From an uncultured Croceitalea sp. (GTDB taxonomy: Bacteria; Bacteroidota; Bacteroidia; Flavobacteriales; Flavobacteriaceae): DNA of 64,000 bases. The DNA lies in assembly GCA_947499565.1 (NCBI GenBank), contig CANMOV010000002.1, positions 682,001 through 746,000 on the forward strand. The letters are read 5' to 3'. The notes under the pieces are model-generated. The model saw nothing but the letters and a program-made list of their open reading frames with translations. It searched no databases and was not told the DNA's origin. The translations under genes were made by a program, and so were the position numbers. Position 1 is the first letter of the stretch. Every line of letters begins with the position of its first letter. This document shows positions 1-8,273 of the stretch, piece after piece.

Positions 1-1
1 T

Positions 2-223
2 GCATTTGATACCATGGGTTTTGAAAGAATTGGTTTAGGAGCTCATTCAGAAAATATTATAAGCATTGCTGCTATGAAGAGTTTGGGGTGCAAGCAGGAA
101 GGTATAATTCGAAATATTTTTCCTTCAATAGATGGAGAAGGGAGATCAGATGCAATTCTATTTGGAGCTTTAAAAGAGGAATGGTATGCCAGTATTAAAG
201 ATAATTTAAAGAACAGATTATGA
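2..223 (+). CDS. GNAT family N-acetyltransferase, C-terminal part (cut by window start)
   Basis: The reading frame is open from base 2 with no start inside the window; the in-frame ATG at 14 is internal. The visible 73 residues match the end of RimJ/RimL-type GNAT acetyltransferases: a segment AFDTMGFERIGLGAH, then NIISIAAMKSLGCKQEG, which is the acetyl-CoA-binding end of the fold (the usual N-x-x-S-x-x-A-M-x-x-L-G-F pattern, with Cys in place of Phe). These enzymes transfer acetyl groups to proteins, amino acids or small amines; the substrate cannot be told from this part. The stop overlaps the next start by 4 bases (ATGA), so the two are probably translationally coupled. Confidence 0.8.
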   Translation, partial: AFDTMGFERIGLGAHSENIISIAAMKSLGCKQEGIIRNIFPSIDGEGRSDAILFGALKEEWYASIKDNLKNRL

Positions 224-1824
224 ATTACTTAGATTATATAATAATTGTAGTTTACCTTATTGGTTTTTTAGGAATAGGGTACTTCTTTAAAGAAAATAAA
301 AGTTCTGGGGATTATTTTTTAGGGGGAAGAAGCATGGGTTGGTTGCCGTTGAGCTTATCTACAATGGCCACACAATTATCCGCAATTAGTTTTATTTCTG
401 CACCAGCTTTTGTTGGGTTAAAAGAAGGCGGAGGACTGCAATGGTTAACTTATGAATTTGGTGTTCCATTGGCTATGGCTTTTTTACTAATAGCAGTTAT
501 ACCCACTTTATATAAATCCGGAATTGTTAGTGTTTACGAGTATTTAGAAAAGCGTTTTGATGCATCTTCTCGACTGTTAATTAGTTTTGTTTTTCAAATA
601 AGCCGCTCAGTTGCTACAGGTGTTATGGTTTATACAATGGCATTAATATTACAAGCAACTGTCGGGGTAGACTTTTGGATTTCTATTTTAATTATTGGAG
701 TAATAACATTAGTATACTCATTTCAAGGCGGAATGAAAGCTGTTATCTGGGGCGATGTAATACAAATGGTGATTTTGTTTTTAGGAATTATCATTTGCTT
801 AGTTTATGGAATAAGCGAATTGGGTGGGTTTGAAAATTTTCTTACCAATGTAGATCAGGACAGACTTACTGCTGTTGACTTTAGTAAATGGGGTTTTAAT
901 AACGCAGACGGAAACGATGAATTTGGATTTTGGCCAATGGTAATAGGAGGTTTTTTCCTATATGCCTCCTACTATGGAACAGATCAAACTCAATCACAAC
1001 GCTTACTTTCTGCTAAAGGAATGCCTACTATTAAAAAACTATTATTGGCAAATGGGCTTTTTAGATTTCCGCTAACACTTACTTACTGCATTATGGGGCT
1101 TGTTTTGGGAACATTATTACTTCAAGATGCAGGATTTCAGGAAATGATGGATGCTACATATCAAGCTAATATAGGTTCATTAGAAGGTAAAAAAGCGGAT
1201 TTAATGGTTCCTGTGTTTATCATAAACTATCTGCCAAATGGAGTTATAGGTATTTTAATTGTAGCTATTATGTCTGCTGCAATGTCTTCTTTAAGTTCTA
1301 CCGTAAACTCATTATCTGCAGTAACTATGGAAGATTTTGTAAAAAGATTTAATCCAGGAATGACCGATAAAAAATACGTAATGAATTCCCGACTTTTATC
1401 GCTCTTTTGGGGCTTGGTTTGTCTCTTCTTTGCCTTTTTTGCTGGTAGTATAGAGGGAACTGTAATTGAGGTAATTAATAAAATTAGTTCTGTCTTTTAT
1501 GGCCCGATTTTAGCGGCTTTTATCTTAGCAATTCTTACTAAGAAAACCCATGCAGTTGGCGCTAACGTTGGTATTATTGTCGGTGTTCTATTTAATATGT
1601 ACTTATGGTTATATGTGCCAGAAGTATTTTGGTTTTGGTGGAATGCCATTGGCTGTTTAGTAACTATGTTGGTGGCAATCGTAGTTAGTCGCGTTGTTAA
1701 AAAAGATGTAAATGAAGGTTTAGAGGTGGTGTTTTATGCAGGTAAGAAAGAGCTCTTCATTTTGTTAAGCTTTTTCATCGTGATAATATTAGTTAGTGTT
1801 TCATTACCTTCATTATTCAGTTAA
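220..1824 (+). CDS. Sodium:solute symporter (SSS family) transporter
   Basis: A 534-residue polytopic membrane protein with about 13 hydrophobic segments. The N-terminal segment, the motif DYFLGGRSMGWLPLSLS and the glycine/serine-rich helix near SAAMSSLSSTVNSLSA are typical of the solute:Na+ symporter family (SSS). It should use the Na+ gradient to import a small organic solute. Its start overlaps the acetyltransferase stop and a glycerate kinase follows 11 bases later, so the solute could be glycerate or another compound that leads to it, but this is inference from position only. The Na+ gradient it needs may come from the Na+-NQR encoded later in the window. Confidence 0.9.
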   Translation: MNYLDYIIIVVYLIGFLGIGYFFKENKSSGDYFLGGRSMGWLPLSLSTMATQLSAISFISAPAFVGLKEGGGLQWLTYEFGVPLAMAFLLIAVIPTLYKSGIVSVYEYLEKRFDASSRLLISFVFQISRSVATGVMVYTMALILQATVGVDFWISILIIGVITLVYSFQGGMKAVIWGDVIQMVILFLGIIICLVYGISELGGFENFLTNVDQDRLTAVDFSKWGFNNADGNDEFGFWPMVIGGFFLYASYYGTDQTQSQRLLSAKGMPTIKKLLLANGLFRFPLTLTYCIMGLVLGTLLLQDAGFQEMMDATYQANIGSLEGKKADLMVPVFIINYLPNGVIGILIVAIMSAAMSSLSSTVNSLSAVTMEDFVKRFNPGMTDKKYVMNSRLLSLFWGLVCLFFAFFAGSIEGTVIEVINKISSVFYGPILAAFILAILTKKTHAVGANVGIIVGVLFNMYLWLYVPEVFWFWWNAIGCLVTMLVAIVVSRVVKKDVNEGLEVVFYAGKKELFILLSFFIVIILVSVSLPSLFS

Positions 1825-1835
1825 TATCATCTAAA

Positions 1836-2978
1836 ATGAAGTTTGTACTTGCTCCAGATAAATACAAGGGCTCCCTTACTGGAATGGAATTCTGTAATGC
1901 GGTTGAAAAGGGGCTTCGAATGATTTTTAATGATTTAGAAATTGTAAAAATACCTTTGGCAGATGGTGGGGATGGAACCATAGAAGTAGTTAAAAAATAT
2001 TTGAATGCTGATTCAGTAGTAGTAAGCGTTTCGGATCCACTATATAGACCAATACGATCTGCCTATTTACTTTCTAGTAATAAGAAAACAGCTTTTATAG
2101 AAATGTCTGAAGCTTCTGGATACAAATTGCTTCAAAAGAGCGAATTAAACTGCATGTATACCACATCTATAGGCACTGGCGAGCTAATTGCAGATGCTTT
2201 AGATAAAGGTGTCGAAGAAATTATTCTAGGTATCGGAGGGAGTGCTACTAATGACGGAGGAATGGGAGTAGCTTCTGCATTAGGTTATGAGTTTTTAGAT
2301 AAAAACGAGGATGTATTAAACCCCGTTGGAGAGAGTTTAGTTAGGGTAAAGAAAATCAATAAAAATAATATCCATGCAAGACTTGCAAAAGTAAAGTTTA
2401 GCGTGGCTTGTGATGTTGCCAACCCTTTTTATGGAAAAGACGGAGCAGCTTATGTATATGGTCCACAAAAAGGAGCAAACCCAAAAGAAGTGGCATCATT
2501 GGATATAGGTCTTAAGAATTTTGCAAACATTATTAAATCTGAACTAGGGTTTGATGTGCAAAATTTAAATGGCTCTGGAGCGGCAGGAGGATTAGGTGGC
2601 GGAGCGGCTGCTTTTCTGAACGCAACACTAAAATCTGGTATTGATTTAATTAAAGAAATTTCCAATTTCGATAATACGATTACCAATGCAGATTGGATTA
2701 TAACAGGAGAGGGTCGATTAGATACACAAACCCTTTCTGGAAAAACTATTGCAGGAGTGTTAGCTTCAGCAGAAAGAAAAGGTATTCCGGTTGCGGCTTT
2801 ATGTGGATCTGTTCTTCTAACTAAAGAAGAACAGGATAAGACAGGATTAAAATATGTTTCCGCTGTTTCTAAGGATACGGAAAGTTTAGAAATAGCTATG
2901 AAAAATAGTTATGAAAACCTGGTTCATGCAGCACATAGTTTTGGAAAAATAATTACCCAAAACAAGTATTCTTCCTAA
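1836..2978 (+). CDS. Glycerate kinase (GlxK/GarK family)
   Basis: A 380-residue soluble protein of usual family length. It opens with VLAPDKYKGSLTG, and carries LADGGDGTIEVV, LGIGGSATNDGGMG and ITGEGRLDTQTLSGK, all hallmark motifs of the GlxK/GarK family. These kinases phosphorylate D-glycerate with ATP, giving 2-phosphoglycerate for lower glycolysis. It lies 11 bases after the symporter gene in the same direction, so the two are likely co-transcribed. A 116-base gap with no gene separates it from the Rieske gene set downstream; whether it takes part in that set is not shown by the sequence. Confidence 0.92.
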   Translation: MKFVLAPDKYKGSLTGMEFCNAVEKGLRMIFNDLEIVKIPLADGGDGTIEVVKKYLNADSVVVSVSDPLYRPIRSAYLLSSNKKTAFIEMSEASGYKLLQKSELNCMYTTSIGTGELIADALDKGVEEIILGIGGSATNDGGMGVASALGYEFLDKNEDVLNPVGESLVRVKKINKNNIHARLAKVKFSVACDVANPFYGKDGAAYVYGPQKGANPKEVASLDIGLKNFANIIKSELGFDVQNLNGSGAAGGLGGGAAAFLNATLKSGIDLIKEISNFDNTITNADWIITGEGRLDTQTLSGKTIAGVLASAERKGIPVAALCGSVLLTKEEQDKTGLKYVSAVSKDTESLEIAMKNSYENLVHAAHSFGKIITQNKYSS

Positions 2979-3094
2979 TTATTTATTAGAAATTTTGGTT
3001 TATTCGTTAGGGTTATTTTTTTCCTTTACCTTAACGGTGATAAGTATACAGATTATTTACGACGGAATAGTATCCAATAATTAGAACCAATCCA

Positions 3095-4708
3095 ATGACT
3101 CAAAAACGTATTGAAATTGCCAAAATCTCTAGTTTAAAAGAAAAAGAGCCTGCATATGCCTTAGTTAAAAACACCGATTTAGTAATTATTAAACATGAAT
3201 CTGGCATTTCCGTTCTTTATGGTAGGTGTCATCATAGAGGTGCGCTGTTAGCAGATGGTCATATTAGCGGTCATAACTTAATTTGTGGTGTTCATGGGTG
3301 GGATTACCGCTATGACACAGGTATTAGTGAATACAATAATGATGAGCAATTACATAAGTTTCAGGAATATGTTGAGGGAGATTCACTTCAAATAGATGAA
3401 AATGAGATTGTGGCATTTGAGTCTAAACATCCGCAACCTTTCGACAGAGATTCTTATTTAGGAACTTATGCAGATACACATCCTGAAGAAACAGAACCGT
3501 ACACGGGTTATATAAAAGAATTAGCTGTAAATGGATTAAAAAATTTGGGACATCATGGATTTTCAGCATCAATGGGGGTTGATAGAAATACCCTCCCAAA
3601 ATGGAGTGATATCCAATTTCTTCCTGCGCAATTAGCATCTAGGCCTTTATTAGACCATGAAGAGGTTGCTACAAAAGTAATTATTGGGCCAAAAGCAAAG
3701 AAGCCACTGGTTTTGGATATACCGTTATTTGTTAGTGATATGAGCTTTGGAGCGCTTTCTAGAGAGGCTAAAATCGCGTTATCTAAGGGATCGGAAATGG
3801 CAGGAACAGGGATATGCTCAGGAGAAGGTGGAATGCTCCCCGATGAACAAAAAAATAATTCAAAATACTTTTACGAATTGGCATCGGCTCAGTTTGGTTT
3901 TTCCTGGGACAAATTAGACAATGTTCAGGCATTTCACTTTAAAGGCGGGCAAGGGGCTAAAACTGGAACAGGAGGTCATCTACCAGGAAGTAAAGTGAGC
4001 AAGGAAATTGCAGAAGTTCGTGGATTAAAGGAAGGTGAGACAGCAATTAGCCCAGCCACCTTTCCAGATTTTAATGGAGTTAAAGATTTTAAAACATTTG
4101 CAGCGAAAGTAAGAGAACGTACTGGTGGAATTCCTATTGGTTTTAAGATAGCGGCAAGTCATATAGAAAAAGATATTCAGTTCGCCCTAGATGTTGGGGT
4201 AGACTATATAATTCTCGATGGTAGAGGAGGTGGAACAGGTTCCGCTCCGACTATTCTTAGAGATAATATAAATGTTCCAACCATTCCTGCATTAGCGAGA
4301 GCTAGAAAGTATTTAGATAAAGTTGGAGCAATAGATGTAACGCTTGTCATAACAGGTGGTTTACGAATCGCTGAAGATTTTGCAAAAGCTATGATGATGG
4401 GTGCAGATGCTATTGCAGTTTCTAATTCTGCTATACAGGCAATAGGTTGTTTAGGCATGAGAGCATGTGGTTCCAATAACTGTCCAGTAGGTATTGCAAC
4501 ACAGAAAGAATCTTTACGTAGTAGATTAATTATTGATTCTTCAGCAAAGCAACTTGCTAACTTCTTCAATGCTACAAATGATTTGATAAAAGTAATTGCG
4601 CGTTCCTGTGGATATGATGATGTTTCAAAATTTAATCATGATGACCTTTCTACTTTTAAAAAAGAAATGCATGAGCTAGCAGGAATTCCTTTTGCAGGAG
4701 TAAATTAA
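3095..4708 (+). CDS. Rieske-fused glutamate-synthase-like FMN oxidoreductase
   Basis: A 537-residue soluble protein with two parts. Residues 1-110 form a Rieske [2Fe-2S] domain with ligands C45-x-H47 and C64-x-x-H67. Residues about 130-520 form an FMN-binding glutamate synthase domain (the GltB/archaeal GltS-like TIM barrel), seen in the segments MSFGALSREAKIALSKG, FHFKGGQGAKTGTGGHLPG and ILDGRGGGTGSAP. Cysteines C452, C458 and C463 in ACGSNNCPVGIATQ match the 3Fe-4S ligands of glutamate synthase. No glutaminase domain is present, so normal GltB chemistry with glutamine is not expected. The fusion implies an electron path between the Rieske centre and the FMN/3Fe-4S centres. It begins a tight set of seven genes; the next starts 11 bases on. 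The real substrate is unknown. Confidence 0.85.
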   Translation: MTQKRIEIAKISSLKEKEPAYALVKNTDLVIIKHESGISVLYGRCHHRGALLADGHISGHNLICGVHGWDYRYDTGISEYNNDEQLHKFQEYVEGDSLQIDENEIVAFESKHPQPFDRDSYLGTYADTHPEETEPYTGYIKELAVNGLKNLGHHGFSASMGVDRNTLPKWSDIQFLPAQLASRPLLDHEEVATKVIIGPKAKKPLVLDIPLFVSDMSFGALSREAKIALSKGSEMAGTGICSGEGGMLPDEQKNNSKYFYELASAQFGFSWDKLDNVQAFHFKGGQGAKTGTGGHLPGSKVSKEIAEVRGLKEGETAISPATFPDFNGVKDFKTFAAKVRERTGGIPIGFKIAASHIEKDIQFALDVGVDYIILDGRGGGTGSAPTILRDNINVPTIPALARARKYLDKVGAIDVTLVITGGLRIAEDFAKAMMMGADAIAVSNSAIQAIGCLGMRACGSNNCPVGIATQKESLRSRLIIDSSAKQLANFFNATNDLIKVIARSCGYDDVSKFNHDDLSTFKKEMHELAGIPFAGVN

Positions 4709-4719
4709 AAAAACCAAGT

Positions 4720-6672
4720 ATGAGTGATAAAAAAGTAGTTTGGCATAAGGTTCTAGATAATAAAAAGGATTTGCCCGAAGGAAGAGTGAAGACTGTTACT
4801 GCAGCTCATAAAGGTATTTGCCTGACGCATTTTGAAGGTAAGTTTTCAGCTTTAGATAATCGATGTCCACATCAGGGAGGCCCTTTAGGAGAAGGCTCAA
4901 TTGAAAATGGAATGTTACGCTGCCCATGGCATGGTTGGGATTATCATCCATGTACGGGAAATTCACCTGGTGGATTTGATGATGGTATAGAAACCTTTGC
5001 TATTAAAGATGATGGTGATTCCATTTATGTTGGGCTAGAAGAAGAGGCAGACCATCAAACAACGGTTTCAGATATTATGGTTGAAACCATGGTGAATTGG
5101 GGTGTTACTAAAGTATTTGGCATGGTTGGTCATTCTAATTTAGGGTTTGCAGATGCTATGAAGCGTCAAGAAGAAAAAGGAAATTTAAATTTTTATGGTA
5201 TTCGTCATGAAGGAGCTGCGGCTTTTGCAGCTTCTGCATATGGTAAATTAACAGGCAAGCCCGCGGCTTGTTTCTCTATAGCAGGACCTGGGGCAACTAA
5301 TATGTATACCGGTATGTGGGATGCAAAGGTGGACAGGGCGCCACTATTGGCACTTACTGGACAGGTAGCTACACAAGTAGTAGGTACAGGTAATTTTCAA
5401 GAGGTAGATTTGGTAAGAGGATTTAATACCGTTGCAGAGTTTAATCAGCGTGTCCAAAGTGATAGTAAACACGCAGAATTAATGTCTTTAGCAGTAAAAA
5501 ATGCGATTTTAAAACGGGATGTTTCACATTTAACTTTTCCGGATGAAGTACAGGAGAAATTGGCAAAAGCTACTGCTACTGCGCAAACACCGGATAAGAG
5601 AATAACCCAAATGGAAATTGCACCGCCAAAAGAAGCGGTTAATGATGCTATAGCATTAATTAAAAAATCAAAACGACCAGTCATTATTATGGGTCATGGC
5701 GCAAGAGCACATAAAAAGGATGTTGTAAAGTTTGCTGAAAGTTTGAATGCGGCGGTTGTTACAACCTTTAAGGGGAAAGGTCTTATTCCTGATAACCATC
5801 CTCTAGGTGGAGGTGTTTTAGGACGTAGTGGAACTCCAATCGCTTCTTGGTTTATGAATGAAGCTGATTTGCTGTTGGTATTTGGAGCCTCTTTTTCAAA
5901 CCATACAGGAATAACTCCAAAAAAGGCAATTATTCAAATTGACTTTGACCCTATGGCTTTGAGCAAATTTCATAAGGTTGAGGTAGCTGTTTGGGGAGAA
6001 ATCTCAAGAACCCTGGAAATTTTTAATAGTGAACTTAAGGGACAACTAAATACAGAAGATCAAACAGATGAAATAGCAGCGCGTTGGAAAATCTGGAAAG
6101 AAGAAAAAGCTAAACGTCTTTTGGAGACTTCAGAAAAAGGAATTAGTTCTATTGCAGTCTTTGAAGCTATGAATGCACTTACGCCTGATAATGCGGTCAT
6201 GTGCGTTGACGTAGGTAATAACGCCTATTCTTTTGGGCGCTATTTTGAGCCAACAAATCAGGATTTTTTAATGTCAGGATATTTAGGGTCAATAGGTTTT
6301 GCCTTACCGGCAGCTATTGGTGCTTGGACGGCAGTTGGCAATACACGACCTGTTGTTGCTGTAGCGGGGGATGGTGGCTTATGTCAGTATCTTGCGGAGA
6401 TTACGACATTGGTAAAATATAAGATGCCTGTGAAATTAATTGTTTTAAACAATCATGAACTAGGTAAGATATCAAAAGAACAAAGAGCTGGTGAATTTGA
6501 TGTTTGGAAAACGTCACTCTCTAATCCAAACTTTGCGGAATTTGCAAGATCTTGTGGTGCTTGGGGTAAAAGAGTAGAGGACCAAAACAGTTTACAGAAA
6601 GAAATGAAGGATATGTTTAAACAAGACGGCCCTGCAGTTTTGGAAATAATGACCGATGTAAACCTGATATAA
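4720..6672 (+). CDS. Rieske-fused thiamine-diphosphate enzyme, pyruvate-oxidase-like
   Basis: A 650-residue protein. Residues 5-105 are a Rieske domain (C49-x-H51, C68-x-x-H71). From about residue 115 it is a three-domain ThDP enzyme: the N-terminal domain has the cofactor-activating glutamate E164 in RHEGAAAFAAS and the segment GMWDAKVDRAPLLALTGQ, which is close to pyruvate oxidase (PoxB/POX) enzymes; the C-terminal domain has the ThDP-Mg motif G550-D-G-G ending in N577-N578. Pyruvate oxidases decarboxylate pyruvate and pass electrons to flavin and then to quinone or oxygen; here the added Rieske domain may be the electron outlet. Acetolactate-synthase-like chemistry cannot be excluded. E164 argues against glyoxylate carboligase, which lacks this residue. 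Same operon as the gene before, 11 bases apart. Confidence 0.85.
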   Translation: MSDKKVVWHKVLDNKKDLPEGRVKTVTAAHKGICLTHFEGKFSALDNRCPHQGGPLGEGSIENGMLRCPWHGWDYHPCTGNSPGGFDDGIETFAIKDDGDSIYVGLEEEADHQTTVSDIMVETMVNWGVTKVFGMVGHSNLGFADAMKRQEEKGNLNFYGIRHEGAAAFAASAYGKLTGKPAACFSIAGPGATNMYTGMWDAKVDRAPLLALTGQVATQVVGTGNFQEVDLVRGFNTVAEFNQRVQSDSKHAELMSLAVKNAILKRDVSHLTFPDEVQEKLAKATATAQTPDKRITQMEIAPPKEAVNDAIALIKKSKRPVIIMGHGARAHKKDVVKFAESLNAAVVTTFKGKGLIPDNHPLGGGVLGRSGTPIASWFMNEADLLLVFGASFSNHTGITPKKAIIQIDFDPMALSKFHKVEVAVWGEISRTLEIFNSELKGQLNTEDQTDEIAARWKIWKEEKAKRLLETSEKGISSIAVFEAMNALTPDNAVMCVDVGNNAYSFGRYFEPTNQDFLMSGYLGSIGFALPAAIGAWTAVGNTRPVVAVAGDGGLCQYLAEITTLVKYKMPVKLIVLNNHELGKISKEQRAGEFDVWKTSLSNPNFAEFARSCGAWGKRVEDQNSLQKEMKDMFKQDGPAVLEIMTDVNLI

Positions 6673-6890
6673 TGGAATTAATTATCAACGTTTTCTTAAT
6701 TGTATTAGGACTGTACTTTGGTTTAGGTTTGATTTTTGGGCTGTATTTTGTTTTTATCGGCGGGACTAAACTAGATTCCTTTCTTAAGGATAGCAAAAAG
6801 ATAGTTCGGTTACTTTTATTTCCAGGTGTAATAGCCACCTGGCCTTTTTTACTTAGGAAACTCTTAAATACAGAACAAGATGATAGCTAG
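6672..6890 (+). CDS. Small two-helix membrane protein in the Rieske operon
   Basis: A 72-residue protein not recognised as a named family. Residues about 3-32 are a long hydrophobic helix rich in glycine and aromatic residues, and residues about 45-62 a second one around FPGVIATWPFLLR. The ATG overlaps the previous stop by one base and its own end overlaps the next gene by 11 bases, so it is translated as part of the set. A role as a small anchor or subunit of a membrane redox complex is inferred from position only. Confidence 0.7.
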   Translation: MELIINVFLIVLGLYFGLGLIFGLYFVFIGGTKLDSFLKDSKKIVRLLLFPGVIATWPFLLRKLLNTEQDDS

Positions 6891-7242
6891 CCAAAGAAAA
6901 GCGCATAAGTTCATTTGGTTGGGATTGTCCATACTAATAGCTGCTTTATTAGTTCTTGTAATCAAAGATTTAGATTTTTCCTCCAGCACTTTAGAAACAC
7001 AGAAAGGGCTTCCATTTGAGGCTATGCGCTCTGAAAATAGTATTGTGCTCGTTAAGTTAAATGAACCATTAAAAACTCCTTCAGCATTGGTATATGAAAT
7101 TAATGCGAATAAAGAATTGGGAGCAGTATTAGGGGAGTTAAACGGAAAAGGAGAATATAAGTTTACCTTGTCCAAAAATGCTGTTGGAATTACTGTAATC
7201 GATAAAATAAAGAATCAAAAAATCTATACAACTACTTTCTAA
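6880..7242 (+). CDS. Single-span membrane-anchored protein of unknown function
   Basis: A 120-residue protein with one N-terminal membrane helix (about residues 10-30) followed by a small extracytoplasmic domain of about 85 residues rich in short beta-like stretches. No cysteine or histidine pattern suggests a metal site. It overlaps the small membrane protein before it by 11 bases and the membrane cytochrome after it by one base, so it is almost certainly co-translated with them. Function not recognised; a structural subunit of the membrane complex is the natural guess. Confidence 0.7.
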   Translation: MIASQRKAHKFIWLGLSILIAALLVLVIKDLDFSSSTLETQKGLPFEAMRSENSIVLVKLNEPLKTPSALVYEINANKELGAVLGELNGKGEYKFTLSKNAVGITVIDKIKNQKIYTTTF

Positions 7243-8273
7243 TGGGATTAGATTACAAATTCGTATTGTGGAATAAGCATAAAAAGACTTATGACAAGTT
7301 CATTGCCTTAGGAATGGTTTTGTATTTGATATTGTTTTTTGTCCTAACGCTAGTAACCAATGCTGAGTTGACCGTTGAGACAATAATTATTAGAGCATTT
7401 GGGTCATTGGCAATTATAGTTTTGCATATTATTTTAATAATTGGTCCATTAACCAGGCTTAATCCTAAGTATTTACCAATTCTATACAATCGCAGACATT
7501 TAGGTGTAAGTATGTTTTTAGCTGCTTTAGTTCATGGTCTTTTTTCGATAATCAATTTTCATACTTTAGGAGATAAGAATCCAATTGTATCCATTTTTAC
7601 TTCAAATATGGATTATGGTTCATTACATAATTTCCCTTTTCAAGTGCTTGGTTTTTTTGCATTACTTATACTTTTCGTAATGGCTTCAACAAGCCATGAT
7701 TTCTTTTTGAAAAACTTATCTCCAAAGATTTGGAAACAGTTACATATGTTAGTGTATTTGGCATATGCCCTTGTGATTTTACATGTTTTTTTAGGCGCCT
7801 TTCAGCAGGAAACATCTCTTTTCACAATTGGTATTTTAATATTAGGATTTCTTATGATTTCTGGTCTACACGTAATAGCAGCATTTAAGGAAGGTAAAAT
7901 AGATAGCGCTAAAGGAGAATTAGATAGTAATGGATGGTTAAAGGTTTGTTATACCGATGAAATTGAAGAAAGTAGAGCGAAAATATTTACTGTAAAAAAT
8001 GAACGAGTTGCAATTTTTAAAAATGAAGACAAACTCTCAGCAATTCACAATGTTTGCAAACACCAAGGAGGACCTTTAGGAGAGGGCAAAATAGTAGATG
8101 GTTGTATTACTTGTCCATGGCACGGGTATCAATATTTACCTCATAATGGGCAATCACCACCACCATTTACTGAAAAAGTAAATACCTATGAACTTAAAGT
8201 TTTAGAGGGTATTGTATATATTAACCCAGACGCAATGGCTGAAGGTACCGAGGTAGCACCTATAGTATGTTAG
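7242..8273 (+). CDS. Ferric-reductase-like membrane cytochrome with C-terminal Rieske domain
   Basis: A 343-residue protein. Residues about 15-215 contain roughly six membrane helices with histidines placed as in the ferric reductase/MsrQ (YedZ) family of b-type cytochromes, including HIILIIGPLTR and RRHLGVSMFLAALVHG. After a short linker, residues about 230-335 form a soluble Rieske domain with C272-x-H274 and C291-x-x-H294. Its segment HQGGPLGEG is identical to the one in the ThDP enzyme of this operon, so the two Rieske modules probably share a recent origin. The protein could carry electrons between soluble Rieske partners and haem or quinone in the membrane; the direction is inference. 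The gene overlaps its neighbours on both sides. Confidence 0.85.
   Translation: MGLDYKFVLWNKHKKTYDKFIALGMVLYLILFFVLTLVTNAELTVETIIIRAFGSLAIIVLHIILIIGPLTRLNPKYLPILYNRRHLGVSMFLAALVHGLFSIINFHTLGDKNPIVSIFTSNMDYGSLHNFPFQVLGFFALLILFVMASTSHDFFLKNLSPKIWKQLHMLVYLAYALVILHVFLGAFQQETSLFTIGILILGFLMISGLHVIAAFKEGKIDSAKGELDSNGWLKVCYTDEIEESRAKIFTVKNERVAIFKNEDKLSAIHNVCKHQGGPLGEGKIVDGCITCPWHGYQYLPHNGQSPPPFTEKVNTYELKVLEGIVYINPDAMAEGTEVAPIVC

Noticed and set aside
2450-2686. Minus-strand open frame inside the glycerate kinase gene, and similar frames inside other genes
   Set aside because: They lie opposite conserved genes and show no family motif; they are shadows of the real coding frame.
4720-6672. Glyoxylate carboligase working with the upstream glycerate kinase
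   Set aside because: The ThDP enzyme keeps the activating glutamate E164, which glyoxylate carboligase lacks, and no tartronate semialdehyde reductase gene is nearby.
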